A stretch of 64,000 nt of DNA from Chrysopilus asiliformis (taxonomy: Eukaryota > Arthropoda > Insecta > Diptera > Rhagionidae), in assembly GCA_964034945.1 (NCBI GenBank), contig OZ035964.1, forward strand, positions 7,221,328 to 7,285,327. Reading direction: 5' to 3'. Position 1 is the first letter of the stretch; each line of letters begins with the position of its first letter. The notes beneath the pieces were generated by a model. That model had not been told where the DNA came from. It was given only the letters and a program-made list of their open reading frames with translations, and ran no database searches. Both the position numbers and the translations under genes were made by a program. Shown piece after piece: positions 19,251 to 29,819 of this stretch.

Positions 19251-21037
19251 TATAAACAAAGATCCCATCGACAAAGTGTTGAATATTTAATTTAAATAAA
19301 TAGAAATAAAAATATATAAAAGAGTGACATTGAAAAACACTTACCGAAAATCGAAGACGATCTTCTAGTAGTATTGAAGATCCTCCAATGTTGATTAGTC
19401 AATTTTCCAGGATATCAGTTTGAAGTTAAACACTAAATTATTAATAATTTCTTTGGCCAAAAGGTTTTCTTAATTTTTTTTGTTTTGTTGTCTTGACTGA
19501 CTTGAATGGCGAATATTTTTTTGCACTTAATGAACTTTGCATTGGTTTTATTCACATAACAAAAAAGAGGTTTTTTTTAAATAAATTTTATATTTTTCTC
19601 GGTTTTCTGAGCAAAAACTTGAACACAAACAGCAATCTGAAATAAGAAAAAAAGGGATTTTGTCAAGCAATGGTAATATTTAAAAAGAAAATCAAATTTG
19701 AAAGTAGAAACGCTAGTAAAAATACGTTAGATTGTCAGGTAATACGCACTTTCCATTAAAAACCAATCCTCAATCCTGAAACTTTTCTTAGTGCTTCCAA
19801 AAATGCCTTGCGAATTAAAAAAAAGGCACATTTTTGTCACAATTGGATTAAAAAGTTTATTTAATCTCGAAAAGCACGCGAAAACCGGAGAAAATTGCAA
19901 TCTTTTTAGCCAGAAAAAAACACACGGAAAATGCCTGCGCCGCACAACAAAACCGAATCTCCATCGACTGTGCGATCACCGCAATTTTGGCAAAATAAGG
20001 ACGAAACAATTTCCCACTTATTTCATATGAATTGAATTTATCTAACTGTAACTTTATTAATGTTTTATGTGCGAAACAAAAAAGTTAAAATTGTCAACAC
20101 TCACTCTTTTCCAAAATTTCCAGAAAGAAAAACAATTTGCTTTGTTTTTGTTGAACTCGCGGGGAGGGGGGAAAGCTCCCATCTAGGCGTGAAAAGCGTC
20201 GCCACCGCACGAAAAAAAAATCTATTTTTCACTGTTTTTGCGGTATAACACGTTTTATGCACTATTATATTGGAATTTGTTAGTTTTTTTTACAATTTCA
20301 TTACAAAACCGTGAAACTCAGGATTTCATTTTCCGACAGACGGCACTTGCACGGAAATTATGCATCGACATGCTGGCGTTTTTTGATTTTCCGTAAGAAA
20401 AATGACCGATCCTTCGCTGGATTGCAAAAAAATCACCGAAATTTTGATTTCTTGTAAGCAAATCCCGATTTTGTTAACAAAAAAAAAGCACTAAGAACCA
20501 GACGCCATGAAATGATTATTCGAGATGCGTACGGCATGGCGTCTACTAACCGAATGATTTTTTCGATGTGTGAATAGGCATTTCCACACACAGTTGTAAC
20601 GACAACACATAACGACAACCAGTTCGATCGAGTCCACACGCTGTTGTTACCACCCAGTAGGAAATCGAGCGCTTCAACAGCGCAAAAAGAGTGGTACAGT
20701 CTGTTCCAAAATAAATAATAAAATATAATTTTAGGTTTTCGCGGCTCGACATTATGTTGTAGGAAAGGTTTTTTCGGTTTAACCGCGTAAATATTGTTAA
20801 TTTTTAGCCGTCGCTCGCCCCTCTTGCCCCTTACAGGGATCTTCTAACTTTATTGAAACTTTTTTCTGGGGGCTGGTAGGGGGGTGTGTGATACCTCAAA
20901 TGAAAGGTATTGAAGAGTACATTTCAAAAATCTATAGAATGATAATATTTTCCCTCTCGCCCTTCGATTTATTCCACACTAAAAAAAAGTGGAATTCGTG
21001 AAACGAAGGGAAAGACGAATTTTTTAAAAGCTTTTAT
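19251..21037. other. Spacer body: no gene recognised
   Basis: The block is conserved in all spacers (S1 29820-31606, S2 42029-43815, S3 from 51671 with the LINE inside). It contains overlapping open frames of 60-110 codons on both strands, none resembling a known family. It also has a splice-donor-like GTAAGTG on the minus strand at 19338-19344 and a hairpin with AGACGCCATG/CATGGCGTCT stems at about 20500-20544. A GC-rich patch lies at 20800-20880. Conservation among spacers reflects recent duplication and does not show coding. Confidence 0.5.
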
Positions 21038-21738
21038 TTAGCTCGCTATCTTGTCTGTTTGTTTGTCTGTTTGTTTGCCGGGGTCAAATCTTGCAATCAA
21101 ATTTTGACCCACTTCCACTTGTCCGATTGACTTGAAATTTTGTACACTTATATAAGTCCGATGACAATACAATATTTTCACTACTTCGTCCTTGTAAGAA
21201 TAACGGAAGGTCCTGTAAGGATAACGTGATTATCCTTTTCCCCAAATTTTCCGGAAAAAAATCTATTCTGGGGGTTTTTGGGGTCGCTGAATCCGAATCT
21301 GTCATTAAAAAGTCAGTAAGGATAACGGAAGGTCCTGTAAGGATAACGTGATTATCCCTTTCTCCAAATTTTCCGGAAAAAAATCTATTCTGGGGGTTTT
21401 TAGGGTCGCTGAATACGATTCTCAAGTTAAAAAGCCTGTAAGGACATCTCAAATGTAAGGATATATATTCGAAGACTAAAAAGAACAAAATAAAAAAAAT
21501 AAAAAAAAAATTTTTTTTAAAAAGCTTTTATTAAAAAAGAATGCACTAAAAAGAAAAACATAATTTTCTGGACGCTGTGTATCACAAATATAAAAGCTTT
21601 TAAAAAGCGAGATAAAGCATAAAACAATAAAATAAAAATTTATCTCGCTTTTAAAAAGCTTTTATATTTGTGATACACAGCGTCCAGAAAATTATTTTTT
21701 TCTTTTTAGTGCATTCTTTTTTAATAAAAGCTTTTTTT
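21038..21738 (+). mobile_element. Composite element (core + 122-bp tandem x2 + foldback), S0
   Basis: The element begins TAGCTCGCTATCTTGTCTGT with a TTTG/TCTG tetranucleotide tract, then the 'gacccacttccacttgtccg' core. Two 122-bp-type units with GTAAGGATAACGTGATTATC follow, and it ends with the ~220-bp foldback palindrome (21519-21738). It is the same element as at 13987-14609 in the opposite orientation. Frames of 70-134 codons across it are repeat-derived. Confidence 0.8.
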
Positions 21739-21797
21739 AAAAAAATTTGGCGTTTGTAATAATTCGGATATCGTAAAAAATTTTTGATTAATATATA

Positions 21798-22542
21798 CAG
21801 TCATACCCCGGTTAACGTTGCCTCGCGCAACGTTGTTTCGCTGTAACGTCGGTCTACCATTATAATCATACCCCACTGTAACGTCGTGTTGCTTCGCTGT
21901 AACGTTGTTTTTTTTATCGAAGCAGGCGGTGTTATTTGAAATTTTGTTTTTGTACATAGTTTTCATTAGAGAGCCTATAACCTAGAGAGTGGACATGCCT
22001 ACCTGAATATCCTTAATAGACTGTGCTACTGAGTAGGACAGTCTATTAAGGATATTCACTGCAATTAGGACAGTTGGTTTGCTATGGTTATTGTCGGTTT
22101 TTTATTAGTGATTATTTTTATTTTGAGAGCATGAAATGAATTCCTAGATATACATTAGCAATACATATATAATTGTATACTAAATGCTATTTTAATTTGT
22201 TTTTTATTCACTTTATATGTATTAAAAATCTTTATTTTTATTTTAGAGCATAAAATGAATTTATAAACATACGTATGCAATATGTATGTGATTATATGCA
22301 TACCATTTTTATTTGTTTTTTATATATTTGAAAATATACATTTTTTTCTACGAAATTTTTGCTTAAAAATTATTTACATTTTAGTAGAGACCCACTTTAC
22401 AACCCTATACGTGAAATAATTAAAATCCACGTGTTGTAATTTTTTTTCTCTTTCTTTTATAATAACTACCCCCCACAACGTTGTTTCACCTAACGTCGTG
22501 TTTTCTTGGAACCAATTAACGACGTTAATAGGGGTATGCCTG
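21798..22542. mobile_element. pogo/Tigger-type MITE, 745 bp, only in S0
   Basis: The ends are CAGTCATACCCC... and ...GGGGTATGCCTG, inverted repeats flanked by the target TA (21796-21797 and 22543-22544). Subterminal regions on both sides repeat 'aacgtcg'/'aacgttgttt' words. CAG...CTG ends with TA target duplication are characteristic of the pogo/Tigger branch of Tc1/mariner. There is no transposase. S1-S3 have uninterrupted TATATA at this site, so the insertion post-dates the spread of the spacers or was never shared. Confidence 0.88.
22004..22058. other. 21-bp perfect hairpin inside the Tigger-type MITE
   Basis: TGAATATCCTTAATAGACTGT pairs perfectly with 22038-22058 around a 13-base loop. 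It is not part of the TIRs and could be a small nested element. Confidence 0.8.
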
Positions 22543-22550
22543 TATATACA

Positions 22551-22653
22551 ACTTTTAAGATTGGGTAAATTAAGAGGATTGCAAGCCATCGAACTAGGAT
22601 ACCACCGAGTCCGATGGTTTGCAATCCTCATTTATTTTACCCAATCTTAAAGT
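22551..22653. other. 103-bp palindromic hairpin, S0 copy
   Basis: The two arms ('aagattgggtaaa', 'gaggattgcaa.ccatcg') are reverse complements with few mismatches over ~45 bp and a short loop around 'taggataccaccga'. It is identical in S1 (32618-32720), S2 (44827-44929) and S3 (59402-59504). It could be a miniature foldback element; its size and stem would also fit a small-RNA precursor. Confidence 0.8.
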
Positions 22654-22659
22654 TTATAC

Positions 22660-23209
22660 TAAACATGAAATTATTTTATGTGAAACGGAATTGTATCCTT
22701 TGTAAGTGAATGCTGAAAGTGTGAAAACAGAAATCCACAGAAATCGAAATCATTGTGAAAAACTAAAACCTTTATGATTTTTGACGATTGATCAATGCAA
22801 ATTTTTCATAAAGTCTGTGAGTAGATTTCCTAGATTTTATGAAAGTATGTCATAAAATCTACTAAAAACTTTATGATATCTATGAAAAACTTCAAAAACG
22901 CTACGAAAATCGTTTCATAAAAATGAAGATATTTTGAAACTATACGTTTTTCAAAGTTCAAGGCAATAAAATTTCTTACAATTTTCTCTTTCACTAGAAG
23001 TTTTGAGATATACAGTGTTTTGCTATTCTTTCGAAAACAATATATTGCACAACCGTTCAATATTACCACTAGACGGTCAATATATTGCACAATATTGAAA
23101 TATTGCACAATAATATTGTACGTCTAGGGACTTTTTTGGAGAGTAAATTGTTTGCAATGGTTTTCGCATATGAAAATAAAACATGTATTTTTCCTGCTCA
23201 TAAATAGCT
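22660..23209. other. Spacer tail: no gene recognised
   Basis: AT-rich sequence with repeated 'cataaaatctac'/'tcataaagtct' words and several 'aatattgcacaa' repeats near 23040-23120. A 92-codon minus frame (22830-23108) is conserved in all spacers only because the spacers are recent copies. No domain is recognisable. Confidence 0.5.
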
Positions 23210-26200
23210 TCTAAAAATCCGAAAAAAATATTCCCCTTTTTGGAAAAGGTCTCGGAAATATTTTTCCTACTAACAACAAGCCTTTAAACATTCGAGAAAA
23301 ATATTTTCCGGGTGGAAAAGGTCTCGGAAATATTTTTCCTACTAAGAACAAGCCTTTAAAAATTCGAGGAAAATATTTCCCGAATAGAAAAGATCTTGGA
23401 AATATTTTTCCTACTAAGAACAAGCCTTTAAAAATTCAGGAAAAATATTTCCCGGGTGGAAAACGTCTCGGAAATATTTTTCCAACTAAGAACAAGCCTT
23501 TAAACATTCGAGAAAAATATTTCCCGGGTGGAAAAGGTCTCAGAAATATTTTTCCTACTAAGAACAAGCCTTTAAAAATTCGAGAAAAATATTTTTCGGG
23601 TGGAAAAGGTCTCGGAAATATTTTTCCTACACAGAACAAGCCTTTAAAAATCCGAGAAAAATATTTCTCGGGTGGAAAAGCTCTCGGAAATACTTTTCCT
23701 ATTAAGAACAAGCCTTTAAAAATTCGAGGAAAATATTTTCCGGGTGGAAAAGGTCTCGGAAATATTTTTCCTACGAAGAAAAAGCCTTTAAACATTCGAG
23801 AAAAATATTTTCCGGGTGGAAAAGCTCTTTGAAATACTTTTCCTACTAAGAACAAGCCTTTAAAAATTCGAGGAAAATATTTTCCGGGTGGAAAAGGTCT
23901 CGAAAATATTTTTCCTACTAAGAACAAGCCTTTAAACATTCGAGAAAAATATTTCCCGGGTGGAAAAGGTCTCGGAAATATTTTTCCTACACAGAACAAG
24001 CCTTTAAAAATCCGAGAAAAATATTTTCCGGGTGGAAAAGGTCTCGAAAATATTTTTCCTACTAAGAACAAGCCTTTAAACATTCGAGAAAAATATTTTC
24101 CGGGTGGAAAAGGTCTCGGAAATATTTTTCCTACTAAGAACAAGCCTTTAAAAATTCGAGGAAAATATTTCCCGATTAGAAAAGGTCTCGGAAATATTTT
24201 TCCTACTAAGAACAAGCCTTTAAAAATTCGAGGAAAATATTTCCCGAATAGAAAAGATCTTGGAAATATTTTTCCTACTAAGAACAAGCCTTTAAAAATT
24301 CAGGAAAAATATTTTCCGGGTGGAAAAGCTCTTTGAAATACTTTTCCTACTAAGAACAAGCCTTTAAAAATCCGAGAAAAATATTTTCCGGGTGGAAAAG
24401 GTCTCGAAAATATTTTTCCTACTAAGAACAAGCCTTTAAACATTCGAGAAAAATATTTCCCGGGTGGAAAAGGTCTCGGAAATATTTTTCCTACTAAGAA
24501 CAAGCCTTTAAACATTCGAGAAAAATATTTTCCGGGTGGAAAAGGTATCGGAAATATTTTTCCTACTAAGAACAAGCCTTTAAACATTCGAGAAAAATAT
24601 TTTCCGGGTGGAAAAGGTCTCGGAAATATTTTTCCTACTAAGAACAAGCCTCGAAAATTCCGAAAAGAAACTTTCACGGGTGGAAAAGTTCTAGGAAACA
24701 TTTTTCCTACACAGAACAAGCTTCGAAAATTTCAAAAAGGAAATTTCCCGGGTGGAAAAGGTCTAGAAAACATTTTTCCTACTCAGAACAAGCCTCGAAA
24801 ATTTCGAAAAGAAACTTTCCCGGGTGGGAAAGATCTCAGAAACATTTTTCCTTCACAGAACAAGCCTCGAAAATTCCGAAAAAAAACTCTCCCGGGTGGG
24901 AAAGGTCTCGGAAATGTTTTTCCTACTCAGAACAAGCCTCTAAAAATTCGAGAAATATATTTTCCGGATAAAAAAGGTCTCGGAAATATTTTTCCTACAC
25001 AGAACAAGCCTCGAAAATTTCGAAAAGGAACTTTCCCGGGTGGGAAAGATCTCGGAAACATTTTTCCTACTCAGAACAAGCCTCGAAAAGAAACTTTCCC
25101 GGGTGGGAAAGGTCTCGGAAATATTTTTCCTACACAGAACAAGCATCGAAAATCCCGAAAAGAAACTTTCCCGGGTGGAAAAGGTCTCGGAAATATTTTT
25201 CCTACTAAGAACAAGCCTCGAAAATTCCGAAAAGAAACTTTCACGGGTGGAAAAGTTGTAGGAAACATTTTTCCTACACAGAACAAGCCTCGAAAATTTC
25301 GAAAAGTAACTTTCCCGGGTGGAAAACGTCTCGGAAATATTTTTCCAACTAAGAACAAGCCTTTAAACATTCGAGAAAAATATTTCCCGGGTGGAAAAGG
25401 TCTCGGAAATATTTTTCCTACACAGAAAAAGCCTTTAAAAATCCGAGAAAAATATTTCTCGAGTGGAAAACGCTCGGAAATATTTTCCTACTAAGAACAA
25501 GCCTTTAAAAATTCGAGGAAAATATTTTCCGGGTGGAAAAGGTCTCGGAAATATTTTTCCTACTAAGAACAAGCCTTTAAACATTCGAGAAAAATATTTT
25601 CCGGGTGGAAAAGCTCTTTGAAATACTTTTCCTACTAAGAACAAGCCTTTAAACATTCGAGAAAAATATTTTCCGGGTGGAAAAGGTCTCGAAAATATTT
25701 TTCCTACTAAGAACAAGCCTTTAAACATTCGAGAAAAATATTTTCCGGGTGGAAAAGGTCTCGGAAATATTTTTCCTACTAATAACAAGCCTCGAAAATT
25801 CCGAAAAGAAACTTTCACGGGTGGAAAAGTTCTAGGAAACATTTTTCCTACACAGAACAAGCTTCGAAAATTTCAAAAAGGAAATTTCCCGGATGGAAAA
25901 GGTCTAGAAAACATTTTTCCTACTCAGAACAAGCCTCGAAAATTTCGAAAAGAAACTTTCCCGGGTGGGAAAGATCTCAGAAACATTTTTCCTTCACAGA
26001 ACAAGCCTCGAAAATTCCGAAAAAAAACTCTCCCGGGTGGGAAAGGTCTCGGAAATGTTTTTCCTACTCAGAACAAGCCTCTAAAAATTCGAGAAAAATA
26101 TTTTCCGGATAAAAAAGGTCTCGGAAATATTTTTCCTACACAGAACAAGCCTCGAAAATTTCGAAAAGGAACTTTCCCGGGTGGGAAAGATCTCGGAAAC

Positions 26201-29200
26201 ATTTTTCCTACTCAGAACAAGCCTCGAAAAGAAACTTTCCCGGGTGGGAAAGGTCTCGGAAATATTTTTCCTACACAGAACAAGCATCGAAAATCCCGAA
26301 AAGAAACTTTCCCGGGTGGAAAAGGTCTCGGAAATATTTTTCCTACTAAGAACAAGCCTCGAAAATTCCGAAAAGAAACTTTCACGGGTGGAAAAGTTGT
26401 AGGAAACATTTTTCCTACACAGAACAAGCTTCGAAAATTTCAAAAAGGAAATTTCCCGGGTGGAAAAGTCTAGAAAACATTTTTCCTACTCAGAACAAGC
26501 CTCGAAAATTTCGAAAAGTAACTTTCCCGGGTGGAAAACGTCTCGGAAATATTTTTCCAACTAAGAACAAGCCTTTAAACATTCGAGAAAAATATTTTCC
26601 GGGTGGAAAAGGTCTCGGAAATATTTTTCCTACACAGAAAAAGCCTTTAAAAATCCGAGAAAAATATTTCTCGAGTGGAAAAGCTCTCGGAAATATTTTC
26701 CTACTAAGAACAAGCCTTTAAAAATTCGAGGAAAATATTTTCCGGGTGGAAAAGGTCTCGGAAATATTTTTCCTACTAAGAACAAGCCTTTAAACATTCG
26801 AGAAAAATATTTTCCGGGTGGAAAAGCTCTTTGAAATACTTTTCCTACTAAGAACAAGCCTTTAAACATTCGAGAAAAATATTTTCCGGGTGGAAAAGGT
26901 CTCGAAAATATTTTTCCTACTAAGAACAAGCCTTTAAACATTCGAGAAAAATATTTTCCGGGTGGACAAGGTTTCGGAAATATTTTTCCTACTAAGAACA
27001 AGCCTTTAAAAATTCGAGGAAAATATTTTCCGGGTGGAAAAGGTCTCGAAAATATTTTTCCTACTAAGAACAAGCCTTTAAACATTCGAGAAAAATATTT
27101 TCCGGGTGGAAAAGGTCTCGGAAATATTTTTCCTACTAAGAACAAGCCTTTAAACATTCGAGAAAAATATTTTCCGGGTGGAAAAGGTATCGGAAATATT
27201 TTTCCTACTAAGAACAAGCCTTTAAACATTCGAGAAAAATATTTTCCGGGTGGAAAAGGTATCGGAAATATTTTTCCTACTAAGAACAAACTTTTAAACA
27301 TTCGAGAAAAATATTTTCCGGGTGGAAAAGGTGTCGAAAATATTTTTCCTACTAAGAACAAGCCTTTAAAAATTCGAGGAAAATATTTTCCGGGTGGAAA
27401 AGGTCTCGGAAATATTTTTCCTACTAAGAACAAGCCTTTAAACATTCGAGAAAAATATTTTCCGGGTGGAAAAGGTCTCGGAAATATTTTTCCTACTAAG
27501 AACAAGCCTCGAAAATTCCGAAAAGAAACTTTCACGGGTGGAAAAGTTCTAGGAAACATTTTTCCTACACAGAACAAGCTTCGAAAATTTCAAAAAGGAA
27601 ATTTCCCGGGTGGAAAAGGTCTAGAAAACATTTTTCCTACTCAGAACAAGCCTCGAAAATTTCGAAAAGTAACTTTCCCGGGTGGAAAACGTCTCGGAAA
27701 TATTTTTCCAACTAAGAACAAGCCTTTAAACATTCGAGAAAAATATTTCCCGGGTGGAAAAGGTCTCAGAAATATTTTTCCTACTAAGAACAAGCCTTTA
27801 AACATTCGAGAAAAATATTTTCCGGGTGGAAAAGGTATCGGAAATATTTTTCCTACTAAGAACAAGCCTTTAAACATTCGAGAAAAATATTTTCCGGGTG
27901 GAAAAGGTATCGGAAATATTTTTCCTACTAAGAACAAACTTTTAAACATTCGAGAAAAATATTTTCCGGGTGGAAAAGGTGTCGAAAATATTTTTCCTAC
28001 TAAGAACAAGCCTCGAAAATTTCAAAAAGGAAATTTCCCGGGTGGAAAAGGTCTAGAAAACATTTTTCCTACTCAGAACAAGCCTCGAAAATTTCGAAAA
28101 GAAACTTTCCCGGGTGGGAAAGATCTCAGAAACATTTTTCCTACACAGAACAAGCCTCGAAAATTCCGAAAAAAAAACTCTCCCGGGTGGGAAAGGTCTC
28201 GGAAATGTTTTTCCTACTCAGAACAAGCCTCTAAAAGTTCGAGAAAAATATTTTCCGGATAAAAAAGGTCTCGGAAATATTTTTCCTACACAGAACAAGC
28301 CTCGAAAATTTCGAAAAGGAACTTTCCCGGGTGGGAAAGATCTCGGAAACATTTTTCCTACTCAGAACAAGCCTCGAAAAGAAACTTTCCCGGGTGGGAA
28401 AGGTCTCGGAAATATTTTTCCTACACAGAACAAGCATCGAAAATTCCGAAACGAAACTTTCCCGGGTGGGAAAGGTCTCGGAAATATTTTTCCTACACAG
28501 AACAAGCATCGAAAATTTCGAAAAGAAACTTTTCCGGGTGGGAAAGGTCTCGGAAATGTTTTTCCTACTCAGAACAAGCCTCTAAAAATTCGAGAAAAAT
28601 ATTTTTCGGATAAAAAAGGTCTCGGAAATATTTTTCCTACACAGAACAAGCCTCGAAAATTTCGAAACGAAACTTTCCCGGGTGAGAAAGGTCTCGGAAA
28701 TATTTTTCCTACACAGAACAAGCATCGAAAATTTCGAAAAGAAACTTTTCCGGGTGGGAAAGGTCTCGGAAATATTTTTCCTACACAGAACAAGCATCGA
28801 AAATTCCGAAACGAAACTTTCCCGGGTGGGAAAGGTCTCGGAAATATTTTTCCTACACAGAACAAGCATCGAAAATTTCGAAAAGAAACTTTTCCGGGTG
28901 GGAAAGGTCTCGGAAATATTTTTCCTACACAGAACAAGCATCGAAAATTTCGAAAAGAAACTTTCCCGGGTGGAAAAGGTCTCGGAAACATTTTTCTTAC
29001 ACAGAACAAGCCTCGAAAATTCCGAAAATTAACTTTCCCGGGTGGGAAAGGTCTCGGAAATATTTTTCCAATTCAGAACAAGCCTCTAAAAATTCGAGAA
29101 AAATATTTTCCGGATAGAAAAGGTCTCGGAAATATTTTTCCTACTAAGAACAAGCGTTTAAAAATTCAGGAAAAATATTTCCCGTGTGGAAAACGTCTCG

Positions 29201-29216
29201 GAAATATTATAAAAAT
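23210..29216. repeat. 72-bp satellite array A2 (~83 units)
   Basis: The consensus monomer is 72 bp. It starts 'aaatatttttcctactaaga' and contains 'caagcctttaaacattcgag' and 'ttttccgggtggaaaagg', ending 'tctcgg'. Two subtypes exist: type I has 'cctttaaacattcgag', and type II has 'cctcgaaaattccgaaaag' with 'tttcccgggtggg'. Type I fills the left side and type II dominates near the right end. Some units have lost 12 bp (60-bp variants). The period of 24 codons keeps frames open on both strands (up to 315 codons minus, 380 plus). Confidence 0.95.
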
Positions 29217-29238
29217 GGGGCTACTAGCCCCGGTCTAC

Positions 29239-29566
29239 CCTAAGGGGAGGGGATAAAGTTATCTCGAAACTTAGTTTTTGCGCTATGTTACCCTTTCGCT
29301 GGAAAACTACTGAACCGATTGGCCTGAAATTTGGCATAGATGTTCGTCGAGGGCCCAGCCCCAACATAGACCCATTAAAAAGTAGCCCGAGAGGTGGGGG
29401 AGTAAGGGGAAGGGGTAAAGTTATCTCGAAACTTAGGTCTTCTTCTATGTTACCCCTTCGCGGGGAAACTACGGAGCCGATTGGCCTGAAGTTTAGCTCC
29501 ACCATAGACCATAAAAAAAAAATTTGAAAAAACTTAACCCGGCAACGACGGGTACGCAAGCTAGTA
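29239..29566 (-). repeat. 162-bp-unit element, inverted (S1)
   Basis: Two units with 'ggataaagttatctcgaaac' (29252) and 'gtaaagttatctcgaaac' (29415) lie 162 bp apart, and the block ends 'acccggcaacgacgggtacg', 'caagctagta'. It is the reverse of the element at 12734-13032 and lacks the GACA end. Confidence 0.75.
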
Positions 29567-29568
29567 TA

Positions 29569-29819
29569 TATGAGGCGTTAAAAGCTAGAGTGGACCAACC
29601 CAAATGTCGAAATCGTGAATTTTTTGTGTTTGAATCTTTATTGCGAGTGAGTTTTTAGATAAAAATGTTTGGATGCACAAAAGAATATTTCAACATTGAG
29701 TAATAAAGTGTACATAAATTTTTTTTCCAAAAATTTACAGTCAGTAATAGTACAAAAGTGGAAAAGCTTCAAAAACTCGATTATGTGGCTTGGTCCACTC
29801 TAGCTTTTAACGCCTCATA
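29569..29819. mobile_element. TATGAGGCGTT TIR MITE (S1)
   Basis: Full 251-bp copy with ~30-bp TIRs (TATGAGGCGTTAAAAGCT / AGCTTTTAACGCCTCATA). Immediately adjacent TA bases suggest a TA target. Confidence 0.85.

Larger units (their letters stand above)
19141..23209. repeat. Spacer S0 of the macro-repeat
   Basis: This non-satellite block recurs as S1-S3. S0 differs from them in two ways. It lacks ~480 bp just after the junction palindrome (the 162-bp-unit element and most of the TIR MITE), and it alone carries the pogo/Tigger-type MITE at 21798-22542. It ends where the satellite vocabulary restarts at 23210. Confidence 0.92.

Noticed and set aside
20433..20752. Conserved 68-codon minus frames in every spacer as a gene
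   Set aside because: All spacers are recent copies, two such frames overlap each other, and no family or splice context supports them.
22551..22653. tRNA or tRNA-derived SINE
   Set aside because: The fold is one long stem with no cloverleaf, and no A or B box was found.
23436..24287. Many minus-strand frames with GKIFPRPFPPGKYF repeats as a structural protein family
   Set aside because: The opposite strand is equally open and the frames stop wherever an indel breaks the 72-bp register, so periodicity explains them. Kept as a finding to test, not as genes.
23210..29216. CRISPR-like array
   Set aside because: Units are contiguous direct repeats without unique spacers, the period is uniform at 72 bp, and the context is eukaryotic.
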